Assembly: GCA_033283175.1 (NCBI GenBank)
Contig: JAWMQM010000002.1
Location: 124,001-188,000, forward strand
Source of the DNA: Pseudomaricurvus sp033283175
Lineage (GTDB): Bacteria > Pseudomonadota > Gammaproteobacteria > Pseudomonadales > Cellvibrionaceae
DNA: 64,000 bases
Reading direction: 5' to 3'
The translations under genes and the position numbers were made by a program. This document shows, piece after piece, positions 15,874-24,517 of this stretch (position 1 is its first letter; the number at the start of each line of letters is the position of its first letter). Below the pieces are notes generated by a model. That model did not search any database. It was not told where the DNA came from and worked only from the letters and a program-made list of their open reading frames with translations.

Positions 15874-16836
15874 ATGTCACGTCTCTTCTCCCTATCAAAA
15901 CAAAAACAACGCCTGTGGGGTTGGAGCAGGCGCACAGCGTTGGCAACCTCTTTCGTTGCCGTGGCGGGCTGTGCCGGTGTGGCTCCCATCCTGACGACGG
16001 CGGCCGTGAATTTTGCACAGAACCTGATTGATGCCGCTTCGCAGAACGCCGGTAATAAATACGGTTCGGAGATTGAACAGCTGGTGCGCGCGCTGGCCTA
16101 CAACGCCCTGGCGCAGTCGGAAACCAAGGTCCGGCCGTATTTTCCCGAGTTTGGCAGCTACGCCGGTTTCAACGCCCAGGACGCGGGTGCTGAGTACAGT
16201 GGTGATGAGGAAGCGATCCGCAGTGTGGAGGCGGCCGGGAACGTCGCCCTGGATGTGGCCCTGCTGGCGCAGCAGAAGCAGCCCGACGGCAGTGTCCAGC
16301 TGATGCCTATCGAAGATGGAGCCACCCTCTACGACGGCCGGGGTGATCGCCTGGCCGGAGACAAGATCAAGGTGGGGTTCAAGAGCAACTGTGACTGCTA
16401 TGTGTATGTGATTGGCATTGATGCCACCGGCTATGTGGCGCAGATCTTCCCGGACCCTGACGCTCCTCACATGGGCAACCCGGTGGTGGCGGAGCAGACG
16501 TACATGTTGCCGGAAGGCAACGAGTGGTGGGGGCTGGATGAGTACCAGGGTGTGGAGACCATCTATTTTGTGGCTTCACCGCGTCAGCGTACGGATATTG
16601 AAATGGCTGTGGCCAGTATGGTCAGTGCGCCACGCTCGGTTACCCCGGGTAACTACCGGCCAGTGACGCAAGCTGCCGTGATCCCACAGCCTCGCGGGCT
16701 GGTGAAAGTTCAGGAAGCGGCACCGCTGGAGGTGACCAGCACAACCGGCCAGCGGCAGATGGTTGAGCCGACGGCGTTTCTGGCCTCGGCGGCCGGCGCT
16801 GACCTGATTATTACCCGCTGGTTTAATCACCAGTAA
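15874..16836 (+). CDS. DUF4384 domain-containing lipoprotein
   Basis: The start ATG at 15874 has GAAGGAG 6 bases upstream. The N-terminus has an SRR pair, a hydrophobic segment and a lipobox (VAVAGC), so it is probably a lipid-anchored periplasmic protein, possibly Tat-exported. The second half carries a DUF4384-like domain (VYVIGIDATGYVAQIFPDPD, then a YMLPEG segment), a domain often found with caspase-like proteases. The opposite-strand caspase-like protein has a similar domain. This gene converges on that gene and they share a terminator. The 320-residue protein has a C-terminal Pro/Val-rich tail. Its role is unknown; a partner or surface docking protein of the protease locus is plausible. 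Confidence 0.82.
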   Translation: MSRLFSLSKQKQRLWGWSRRTALATSFVAVAGCAGVAPILTTAAVNFAQNLIDAASQNAGNKYGSEIEQLVRALAYNALAQSETKVRPYFPEFGSYAGFNAQDAGAEYSGDEEAIRSVEAAGNVALDVALLAQQKQPDGSVQLMPIEDGATLYDGRGDRLAGDKIKVGFKSNCDCYVYVIGIDATGYVAQIFPDPDAPHMGNPVVAEQTYMLPEGNEWWGLDEYQGVETIYFVASPRQRTDIEMAVASMVSAPRSVTPGNYRPVTQAAVIPQPRGLVKVQEAAPLEVTSTTGQRQMVEPTAFLASAAGADLIITRWFNHQ

Positions 16837-16906
16837 TTGCGGAATACGGCGGCTTCCCGGAAGTCGATCCGCAACTGCCTGCCTTTAGTGGGATGGGTTG
16901 CAGAAT

Positions 16907-16938
16907 AAAAAAAGCGCGACCCCAGGTCGCGCTTTTTT
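16907..16938. terminator. Bidirectional intrinsic terminator
   Basis: An 8-bp stem GCGCGACC/GGTCGCGC (16914-16921 with 16925-16932) and a 3-base loop, flanked by A7 on the left and T6 on the right. It works in both directions between the convergent DUF4384 lipoprotein gene and the caspase-like gene. Confidence 0.93.
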
Positions 16939-16967
16939 ATCCGGGTCGCTCATAAGCGCAGCTCTGG

Positions 16968-19094
16968 CTACTCGGTAATATCCAGCACCAGCGAGCGGGC
17001 GGTCCACGCATCCTGCCGGTCAGCCAGATCAGCGGCTGAGGCGGTACTGGATCCGGAAGAGGGTGCCGGCGCTGTGTCTGCTACCACCCGGACGCCCCGG
17101 GTGTTGATGGCCGCCAGCTGATCCCCCAGTTGTGCAAGGGAGGTTCCATCACTGGCGGCCCGGGCGATAAAACTGCGGATCAGGCGCGCCGTTTCCAGGT
17201 CGGTGGCGGCGAACACGCGCAGGGTATCGCGGCCCACCGGGGGACCGTAATCCCAATGGAAGCCGGCCCGGTTGCCGCTGGCCAGCTGGTCGGGAATACG
17301 GACAATCTCGTTGGCAGGGATAAAGCCGTCAGTATGAAAGTCGCGTCGCTGGTAACTGTTGGGAAACAGCAGGGTAATGGCGCCTTCGGTGTCCACATCC
17401 ACAATGGTGAGGTAGACCGGCCGGTCTGCCACCACTTCCACCATCAGGCTATTGGCATGACTGCGCGCTTCCCCATTTTGGCGGATGCGGTAGCGCAGGC
17501 GGGGTGTGTCCGTCACTTTCACCAGGCCACGCTCGCTGGTGAGGGAGCTGGTTTCTGTCCTGACGCCGACGGTCAGGCCGATATCGGATGTGGGATTTTC
17601 CAGCGCCAGCAGCCCGAGCACGTTGGTGAGCCTCACCAGTGAGGGCACCAACTGCTGTGCCAGTGACTCAGCCGGCATGGCCCGGAAGGTTGCCACGGTC
17701 TGAAGCCCCGACGCATCGTGCAATACCCAACCGCGACCATCAAAGGTGAGTTGCAGGCGGGCAAAATCCCCCGCTTTTACGGCCCGCACATGGGGGAGCT
17801 CGGCTTGCAGCAGGTTGCCGAGCTTACGCATCTGCTTCTTGTCGCCACCGCTGATCAGGATGGGAAGATCCCTGGAAACATCCGGCGGGGCCACGGCAAT
17901 GGCTCGTGCCTGTTGCGGCAGCATTTTACTGTCGACATCCAGCGACAGGATGGCGTCGCGTCCGGAGATCTTCTCCACCGTACCCATGGCAAGCGCCTGA
18001 CCCGGGGCGAAACGGGTCTCAGAGGCGCCGTAGATGCCCCAGCGGGAGCCGGGACGGGCATTGAGGGCAATACCGTCAAGCAGTTTGGCCCGTTGGCCCC
18101 GCAGTGGCTCCAGTGTCAGCCATGAGCGCCTGGCGGCGTTACTGTCCGGGCGGCTGGTACTGCTGTTCAGCATTGCTGGCTTGCTGTTGAACGAGAGCAG
18201 GGCAACATTCAGTCGCTCGGCGGAAGTTTCCAGTTGCGGCTCCGGGGGTGCGAACGACAGCTGTTGGCGAATGCGCTGCAGTTCCTGCTTAACCGCCTGG
18301 TGGATCTGCGCCGGAGTGCCCCTGGGACCGAAGCGGTCCAGGGCCTGTGCCAGTGAGTAGGAGAACAAACCGTAGTAACCGTTATCCACGGGGCCGTCGA
18401 GGGCTTCCTCCTCGGGAGGGGCGCCGGTCATCAGTACGTGCCCCAGCTGGTTTACCTCGACCACAGCCCGGGTGGTGGTGCTGTTGCTATACAGGTCATG
18501 GCGGGTATCCGGCGGTACGGAGCGGGGCTGCACCGTAGAGACTGAGCGGGTAATGGTGCCGGAGTGACAGCTGTCAAAGACGATAAGGGCGTGTTTCGAA
18601 CGCAAGCGCGAAAGCAGGCTCTCAAACTCGTCATCGAGAATATCGGGCACGCCGTTCATGCGCGCATCGGCAGAGAGGATGGTTTCGTCGAAGCCATCGT
18701 CCTCATCACCGTTGAGGTCCTGGTGGCGTGAACCGTGGCCGGAGTAGTGAAAGTAAATAATATCGTCCGCTGCCGCATTGGTGACCAGCTCATCCATGGC
18801 ATCGAGTATGGCTGTGCGGGTGGCCTGGCGATCCGTGAGCATGCGAATGTCTGCAGGCTGGAATCCCATGCGGGTGATGAGGATACGCCTGAGCATCTCC
18901 ACATCGTTTACCGCGCCCCGCAAATCGTTTACCTCCGGCGAGGCGTAATCGTTGATACCGATTAACAGCGCTTTGCGTTGCGCAGCGCTGGCTTCGCCGC
19001 CACACAGGAGTCCTGCGCAGATGGCGGCAACTGCCAGAAAACTTCGCCATTGCTCTCTGAGACCAGAGCTAAAAAACATAGTGAATACCATCAT
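16968..19094 (-). CDS. Exported caspase-like (peptidase C14) protease with DUF4384-like domain
   Basis: A signal peptide (FLAVAAICAGLLCGGEASA) is followed by a caspase/metacaspase domain at about 39-310. It begins with KALLIGINDY, has the catalytic His120 in HYSGHGSR and nucleophile Cys176 in VFDSCHSGT, and an Asp-rich loop (LNGDEDDGFDE) typical of metacaspases. Family members cleave after Arg/Lys or Asp; the specificity here cannot be read. A middle region of unclear fold is followed by a DUF4384-like domain at about 560-640 (VYLTIVDVDTEGAITLLFPN). The start is one of two adjacent ATGs, or M6 at 19079. It lies 68 bases behind the CHAT gene and probably shares its operon. Export makes cell-surface or periplasmic substrates more likely than cytosolic ones. 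Confidence 0.9.
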   Translation of the reverse strand: MMVFTMFFSSGLREQWRSFLAVAAICAGLLCGGEASAAQRKALLIGINDYASPEVNDLRGAVNDVEMLRRILITRMGFQPADIRMLTDRQATRTAILDAMDELVTNAAADDIIYFHYSGHGSRHQDLNGDEDDGFDETILSADARMNGVPDILDDEFESLLSRLRSKHALIVFDSCHSGTITRSVSTVQPRSVPPDTRHDLYSNSTTTRAVVEVNQLGHVLMTGAPPEEEALDGPVDNGYYGLFSYSLAQALDRFGPRGTPAQIHQAVKQELQRIRQQLSFAPPEPQLETSAERLNVALLSFNSKPAMLNSSTSRPDSNAARRSWLTLEPLRGQRAKLLDGIALNARPGSRWGIYGASETRFAPGQALAMGTVEKISGRDAILSLDVDSKMLPQQARAIAVAPPDVSRDLPILISGGDKKQMRKLGNLLQAELPHVRAVKAGDFARLQLTFDGRGWVLHDASGLQTVATFRAMPAESLAQQLVPSLVRLTNVLGLLALENPTSDIGLTVGVRTETSSLTSERGLVKVTDTPRLRYRIRQNGEARSHANSLMVEVVADRPVYLTIVDVDTEGAITLLFPNSYQRRDFHTDGFIPANEIVRIPDQLASGNRAGFHWDYGPPVGRDTLRVFAATDLETARLIRSFIARAASDGTSLAQLGDQLAAINTRGVRVVADTAPAPSSGSSTASAADLADRQDAWTARSLVLDITE

Positions 19095-19162
19095 TTAATT
19101 TTTGTACTGCTGGCGGATGATAGTGAGAAGCACCCGGCGATACCAGCCACTGCAAATTGTTC

Positions 19163-22100
19163 CTACAACCAGTTACTGATTAGCAAAAACGGTGACCAGA
19201 AGAACGGGTGCGACAGGGCGGGCTCTTCGATCAGGTGGCGCTGCGCGGTGCGCAATGCCTCTGCCTTGGAGGTGCCTTCCACACTCAGCGCCTGATAAAA
19301 GTCCACCACCAGCCGGTAGGCGGCCTCGTCGGAAATACTCCACAGGCTGCCCACCGCGCTGCGGGCGCCGGCACGAATGGCTACACCGGCCAGGCCCAGT
19401 GCCGCGCGATCGTCACCGGCGGCAGTCTGGCAGGCGGAGAGCATCAACAGCTCCAGTGAGTCATCGCGGAACTGGGCCACGCTCACCGCCTCGGCCAGGC
19501 GATTCATGGTCAGGTGGCCGTCATAGGCCAGCAGGTAGCTGGAGTCCGGGTCGCCGCTGAAGACTCCGTGGGAGGCGATATGGACAATGTTTGGTCGTTG
19601 ATCCGCGATGGCCTTTTCAACCCGCGCAACACTGAACTGGTCGTTGAGGAACACCTGGCCACCGAAGCTGTTGTGCACGGCTTCCAGCTCCGCCGGGACA
19701 TTGGCCAGCGCACTAAAGCCATTCACCGCTTCGCTGACACCCACCGCCAGCAGGCGCACATTTCCGGTGTTCAAAGGTTTGGGGTCGATCAGGTCGAGGC
19801 TGGGGGTCACCGCAAGCGCGTAGTTCTCCACCAGATAGTGCTGGCCATCGTGCAGAACCGCCATCGGCAGTGAACGCAGGGCGCCGTCGGGTACAAAGAC
19901 CATGGTGGCCACGTCGGCTTTGTCAGCGTTGGCGATCCAGGGCTGGATCAGCCAGCGGTAAAGTTGCTGGGCGTCCGCCAGGTAATCGTTGCTGCGAGGG
20001 TCCTGCAGGCGGCGGCGCAGGTGACGGGCGGTCTCTTCCAGTTCGGCTGCGCTAGCGGCTATCGGATAGTGCTGAATCTCACCACCAATACTCACCAGCA
20101 GTTCAATGCGGTCGGCGAGGATGACCGGATAGACGATGGCAACGTCGTCGGCAACCTGATCCAGCTCCTGCCGCCGTGTGGCCAGCTCGGCGATACATTC
20201 ATTCTGGAAGTAGTCCCTCAACTCCGCGGCTTTGAGCAGTTCCACGGTACTGCGGGCCTCACGCAACAGACTGGATGTTGAAGCCTGTTGTGGAGTGCGG
20301 TCGGACACCGTCAGCAGGGCCCGCACCAGATCCTGGTACACAGGGGCAACCGCCTGTTTGAAGTGCAGGTCGGTGGAGCCATAGCGAGCCATGGCTTCCT
20401 GACGGGTTTCTTCCAGCAGTTTCACGGATTTGCGATAGGAGGCGATGGCCTCCTGCATGTGGCCCTGATCTGCCTGGATCTGTCCGATCTGCCAGTGCCA
20501 GCGGTAGATGATGTCCGGTGCGTCTGCCTGCTCGGCGCTGGCGAGTGCCTTGCGGGTCAGGTACAGGGCTTCGTTATGGCGCTGCTCCAGCCGGTAGAGT
20601 ACTGCCAGATTGCCCAGCACCAGCGATACATCGCGATTGTCACCCAGGGCGTTGGCCTGTTGCAGGGCGGCGTTCAGCAGTTGGAAGGCATTGCGCAGGG
20701 CGGGCTTGTACTCCCGGGTGGCTGGATCGGTTGCCAGCTTTTCGTAGGTTTTGGCCAGGTGTATGGAGAGTGTTACCAGGGCTTTGCTGGTGCCTGAGGC
20801 CTTGGTACTGTCCTGGACAAGTTCGCGGGCCTGATCAGCCAGCTGCAGCGAACGCTGGCTTAGCCCCGCCTGGTAGGCCGCGCGGGCGGCACTGGAGAGC
20901 GCCTGTGCCGCGGGACCGGGAGCAGTGGCGGCCAAAGCCAGTTGCGCACTCTGCTCATAATTGCTGAGCGCGTCGTTCCAGTTGTTGCTGGCGGCGTAGG
21001 CGTTGCCAAGATTGGTGGTGAGGCCGGCGGCCAGTTCCGGGTTGCCGGTGTCTTTCGCCAGCACAATGCCCCGCTGCAGGAAGTTCTCGGCTTCCTGGCG
21101 CTCTCCCAGCGCAATCAGCGTGTTGCCCAGACTGCCGAGAATTTCCGCCTGTTGTTTAGCGTCGCCGTTGTTTTGGGCCGCTGCCAGGGCGCCGCGCAGG
21201 GTCATCAGAGCTTGACCATACTCGCCCTGGGCGTGTTGTGATTCGCCCAGGCCGCGAAGGGCGGAGGCTTGCAGCTGTTGGTTCTCTTGTGATGCAGGCA
21301 GTTCGGAGAGCGCCGCGTAGTGCGCCTCAGCATCGCTGTAATTACCACTGCGGAAGGCGCTCTGAGCGGACTCTACCGTTGAGCTTATACCCCGGGTTTG
21401 GGGGGTATCCGCCATGGCCAGTAGCAGTGAGTCGTCGCTGTTGTCCGGGCTCTGCCAGTCGCTGTCGAAAGACGCCAGCAGCTCTTCTGGTGAGGCGGGC
21501 AAGCCCCGGCGCAGGGACACCACAAGACTGCCATCGGATTCTGCCGCACCTGCTACATCGCAACCGGGACGGATCAGTGCGGTGGCGTCGAGAAAGCTGG
21601 CCGACAGGGTGGCGAGACTTTGTTCCAGCAACGTATCGGGGGTGGTGGTGACCACTTCGCCGTCGATACCGGTATTGGCCGAAGCATCAATAATCGTATC
21701 GGGAGTGGGGAAGAACTGGTCGGCGGTAATGGCGATGTTGCCGCCATTGCCGGCATCGGCCCTGGCAATAATATTGGCCTGGTTGAGCGCCACCAAGGGC
21801 GCGGCGAGAGTGATGTTGCCGCCGCTGCCGGCTCCCGCCGTGACGCTGGTAGTGACCGAGCTTTGGTAGAGATGTATGTAGCCGTCACTATTGATGTTGA
21901 TGTCGCCACCAAAGGCCTGATCAGCCGCCGACGCTATCCGACTGTCTGCCAGCTGCATCTGGTTGGCAACATTGATATCGATGTTGCCGGCATTACCGGT
22001 ACCCAGCGAGAGCACCTCAATACTGGCGTCATTGCGCAGGTAGAGATTGCCTGAGTTCAGCAAAATGTCGCCGCCGGCGCCCGTGGATGTGGTGGACGCT

Positions 22101-24517
22101 GATATATGGCTGTCATCCAGCAGGGTGGTGCCGCTGATGTCGATGGTGATGGAGCCTGCGTTGCCGGAGCCGCTGGTGGTGGCACTGATCTCGCTGCCCA
22201 TGGTCAGGCTGTCACCGCTAATGTCGATATTGCCACCGTTTCCCGAGCCTTCCGTGGAGGCGTAGATACCGCTGTTATGAATAACGATATCGCCGGTCGC
22301 CAGACGGATGGAGCCCGCGTCGCCGGTACCACTGCTGGTGGCGTTCATCTGGCTGTTGTTGCGCAAGGTGAGTTGGGAGCCGGACAGGTCGATATTGCCA
22401 CCACTGCCGTCGGAACTGGTGGATACAGTGAGCTGACTGTTGTCGAGCACCAGATTATCCACAAATCCTGTTACCGAGCCTGCGCTACCGGATCCGGTGG
22501 TTGTGGCGTTAATGGCGCCGCCCGCCTCAAGGCGCATCTCGTTTGTTTGCAGATTAACAGAGCCGCCTTCACCACTGATGGTCGAAGCCAGAATGGAACC
22601 GCCGCTGAGCAGGATAGAGTCGGCATTGAGGCTGATGTCGCCAGCGTCAGATGTGCCGGGTTGCAGGCCTGCGTTGTCGTTTAAGCTCTGGGAGGTAATT
22701 TCCCCTCCGCTGGTTACTGAAATCCGTTGTGCCGCACTGATACTGATATCACCGGCATTGCCCTGGCTAACATCGGAGAAGGTGGCAATGCGGGCCCCCT
22801 CGGACACCTGCAGATTGTCGATGTCCAAGTAAATGGCACCTGCCTGGCCGGTCTGGATTCCACCGAAGCTGTCCTGCGCGAAAATGGCGTCCGCGGCGAT
22901 GGCCGAGCGGGCAAAATCGTCTCCCCGCGAGACCTGCAGTTGAACAGAGGTTCCGGTGCCCAGGTCAATGTTATCCAGTGGCAGGATGGCGGCCAGCTCC
23001 TGGTTAATGCCGCTGACCAGCAGATCCGCGGCGCGGATGTGAATTTCGCCACCGATACCGCCACCCACCGCTTCGGCGCCAATACGGCCGCCATTGGTTA
23101 ATTGAATGGATTCGGCCGGGGCTGCGCCACCCCCCATATTGATGTAGATGTTGCCGCCAGAGGATTGCTGGTTGAAACCGATAGTGGTGGATACGCCACT
23201 GGGCTGGACCAGTGCGGCACTGGCGCTGTTGTTCGGGGTGTAATTCGGCGGTATGTAGACGCCGTCTGCCGTCAGTATGCGAGTATCAATGGATATATCG
23301 CCGCCGTTTCCGGCATCAACAGAGATGGATTCTATGGAGCCGCCGCTGGTCAGGTGAATTTCATCGGCGCTGATGGTAACGCCGCCCGGTGTGTATCCGG
23401 GATCACTGGTGTTGGCGCTCTCAAAGGCACCGGTGGAAATTTCTGCCCGTTCTGACAGAGTCAGTAAACGGGTGTTAACCGTGATGTTCCCGGCCAGCGC
23501 ACTGCTGCCGGTTGCGTCGCTGCGAATCTGTGCCTGGTCCGACAGTGTGAGGGTATCGATTCCGTCCAGCAGGATACTGCCGCCGCGACCACCGTTGGTG
23601 TCCGTATTGATAGTGGTGTTAGCACCATTCAATACAACGTGGTTAAAGCCCGTGATGGTAAGGTTGCCGGAAGCCGGGGCGGTGCCGTAGATTCGGGTGC
23701 TGATGGTGCTGTTGTTTTGCAGGCTGAGCTGGCTGCTGCTGGTGTTGCCCAGACTGATCAACGAAATTGAAGCCGGATCGCCGCTGCCATTAACGTAGGC
23801 TTCGATGCGGGATTGATCCAGGGAAATGGTGCTGGCACCCACATCAATGGAACCGCCGATAGAATAGAGGTAGGTGCCCGCCTGCAAGTCTATCTCGCTG
23901 GCCAGCAACGACAGCCCCTTGCTTGCCTGCAGGGTAGCCCCTTCGACCGTGATTTTGCCCATTGGGGCGGCCAGGAATCCGAAAGCGGCAGGATGGGCCA
24001 TCTGCAGCGCCGAATCACCACTGAAAGCGGTGATCATGTTACCGCCAGGATCTTCCATCCACAGATCACTGTCGGTGCTGGCATGGAAGCTGCCATCCAC
24101 AGCCAAGGTTGCGCCCGGGCCAAAGACGAAACCTGCCGGGTTCAGCAGGAACAGGTTCGCGCCAGTCACATTCATCTCAATGCGACCGTAGATATTGGAG
24201 ACATCGCCGCCGGTCACCTTGCCGATAATGTTTTCCGTGGTCAGGCCAGGGTCGGCAGTAAAGAGCACGGTATCGGCGCTGTTTAACTGAAACGTGTCAA
24301 AACTCTGCAGCAGGTTGATGCCGGAATTGCCGCCGGGGCGAAAGCCCTGGTTTTCACCCACGGTGTAGCGGGTCCCGCCCAGATAGCTTTCTATACCGGG
24401 ACCGTTGGGGCCGTTAACGATAATGCTGGTGGTGGGATCAACCGCGAATACAGCGGATGTGCACATTACCAGGCCGGTGGCCCACAAACCGGGATTGGTA
24501 ATTTTGCGTCTGTTCAT
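19163..24517 (-). CDS. Two-partner secretion exoprotein with TPS domain, beta-helix, TPR array and C-terminal CHAT protease
   Basis: This 1784-residue protein starts with a signal peptide (to about residue 25). A filamentous-haemagglutinin-type TPS domain follows at about 30-180, with NLFLLNPAGFVFGPGA, the region recognised by TpsB pores. A long right-handed beta-helix covers about 180-980 with imperfect units such as GSGNAGSI and GGDILLNS. A CRP-like cap and a GLPASPEELL motif lie near 985-1010, TPRs at about 1046-1420, and a CHAT caspase-like protease at about 1456-1784. CHAT residues are His1650 (HIASHGVF) and Cys1696 (MLSACQTAAG), followed by GSLW. Its ATG overlaps the tpsB stop by 4 bases. 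It is probably secreted or surface-held, carrying a TPR-CHAT protease outward. Confidence 0.95.
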   Translation of the reverse strand: MNRRKITNPGLWATGLVMCTSAVFAVDPTTSIIVNGPNGPGIESYLGGTRYTVGENQGFRPGGNSGINLLQSFDTFQLNSADTVLFTADPGLTTENIIGKVTGGDVSNIYGRIEMNVTGANLFLLNPAGFVFGPGATLAVDGSFHASTDSDLWMEDPGGNMITAFSGDSALQMAHPAAFGFLAAPMGKITVEGATLQASKGLSLLASEIDLQAGTYLYSIGGSIDVGASTISLDQSRIEAYVNGSGDPASISLISLGNTSSSQLSLQNNSTISTRIYGTAPASGNLTITGFNHVVLNGANTTINTDTNGGRGGSILLDGIDTLTLSDQAQIRSDATGSSALAGNITVNTRLLTLSERAEISTGAFESANTSDPGYTPGGVTISADEIHLTSGGSIESISVDAGNGGDISIDTRILTADGVYIPPNYTPNNSASAALVQPSGVSTTIGFNQQSSGGNIYINMGGGAAPAESIQLTNGGRIGAEAVGGGIGGEIHIRAADLLVSGINQELAAILPLDNIDLGTGTSVQLQVSRGDDFARSAIAADAIFAQDSFGGIQTGQAGAIYLDIDNLQVSEGARIATFSDVSQGNAGDISISAAQRISVTSGGEITSQSLNDNAGLQPGTSDAGDISLNADSILLSGGSILASTISGEGGSVNLQTNEMRLEAGGAINATTTGSGSAGSVTGFVDNLVLDNSQLTVSTSSDGSGGNIDLSGSQLTLRNNSQMNATSSGTGDAGSIRLATGDIVIHNSGIYASTEGSGNGGNIDISGDSLTMGSEISATTSGSGNAGSITIDISGTTLLDDSHISASTTSTGAGGDILLNSGNLYLRNDASIEVLSLGTGNAGNIDINVANQMQLADSRIASAADQAFGGDININSDGYIHLYQSSVTTSVTAGAGSGGNITLAAPLVALNQANIIARADAGNGGNIAITADQFFPTPDTIIDASANTGIDGEVVTTTPDTLLEQSLATLSASFLDATALIRPGCDVAGAAESDGSLVVSLRRGLPASPEELLASFDSDWQSPDNSDDSLLLAMADTPQTRGISSTVESAQSAFRSGNYSDAEAHYAALSELPASQENQQLQASALRGLGESQHAQGEYGQALMTLRGALAAAQNNGDAKQQAEILGSLGNTLIALGERQEAENFLQRGIVLAKDTGNPELAAGLTTNLGNAYAASNNWNDALSNYEQSAQLALAATAPGPAAQALSSAARAAYQAGLSQRSLQLADQARELVQDSTKASGTSKALVTLSIHLAKTYEKLATDPATREYKPALRNAFQLLNAALQQANALGDNRDVSLVLGNLAVLYRLEQRHNEALYLTRKALASAEQADAPDIIYRWHWQIGQIQADQGHMQEAIASYRKSVKLLEETRQEAMARYGSTDLHFKQAVAPVYQDLVRALLTVSDRTPQQASTSSLLREARSTVELLKAAELRDYFQNECIAELATRRQELDQVADDVAIVYPVILADRIELLVSIGGEIQHYPIAASAAELEETARHLRRRLQDPRSNDYLADAQQLYRWLIQPWIANADKADVATMVFVPDGALRSLPMAVLHDGQHYLVENYALAVTPSLDLIDPKPLNTGNVRLLAVGVSEAVNGFSALANVPAELEAVHNSFGGQVFLNDQFSVARVEKAIADQRPNIVHIASHGVFSGDPDSSYLLAYDGHLTMNRLAEAVSVAQFRDDSLELLMLSACQTAAGDDRAALGLAGVAIRAGARSAVGSLWSISDEAAYRLVVDFYQALSVEGTSKAEALRTAQRHLIEEPALSHPFFWSPFLLISNWL

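Noticed and set aside
21620..23690. Series of plus-strand frames over the TPS-CHAT gene
   Set aside because: Shadows of the low-complexity Gly/Asn/Ser beta-helix region on the other strand.
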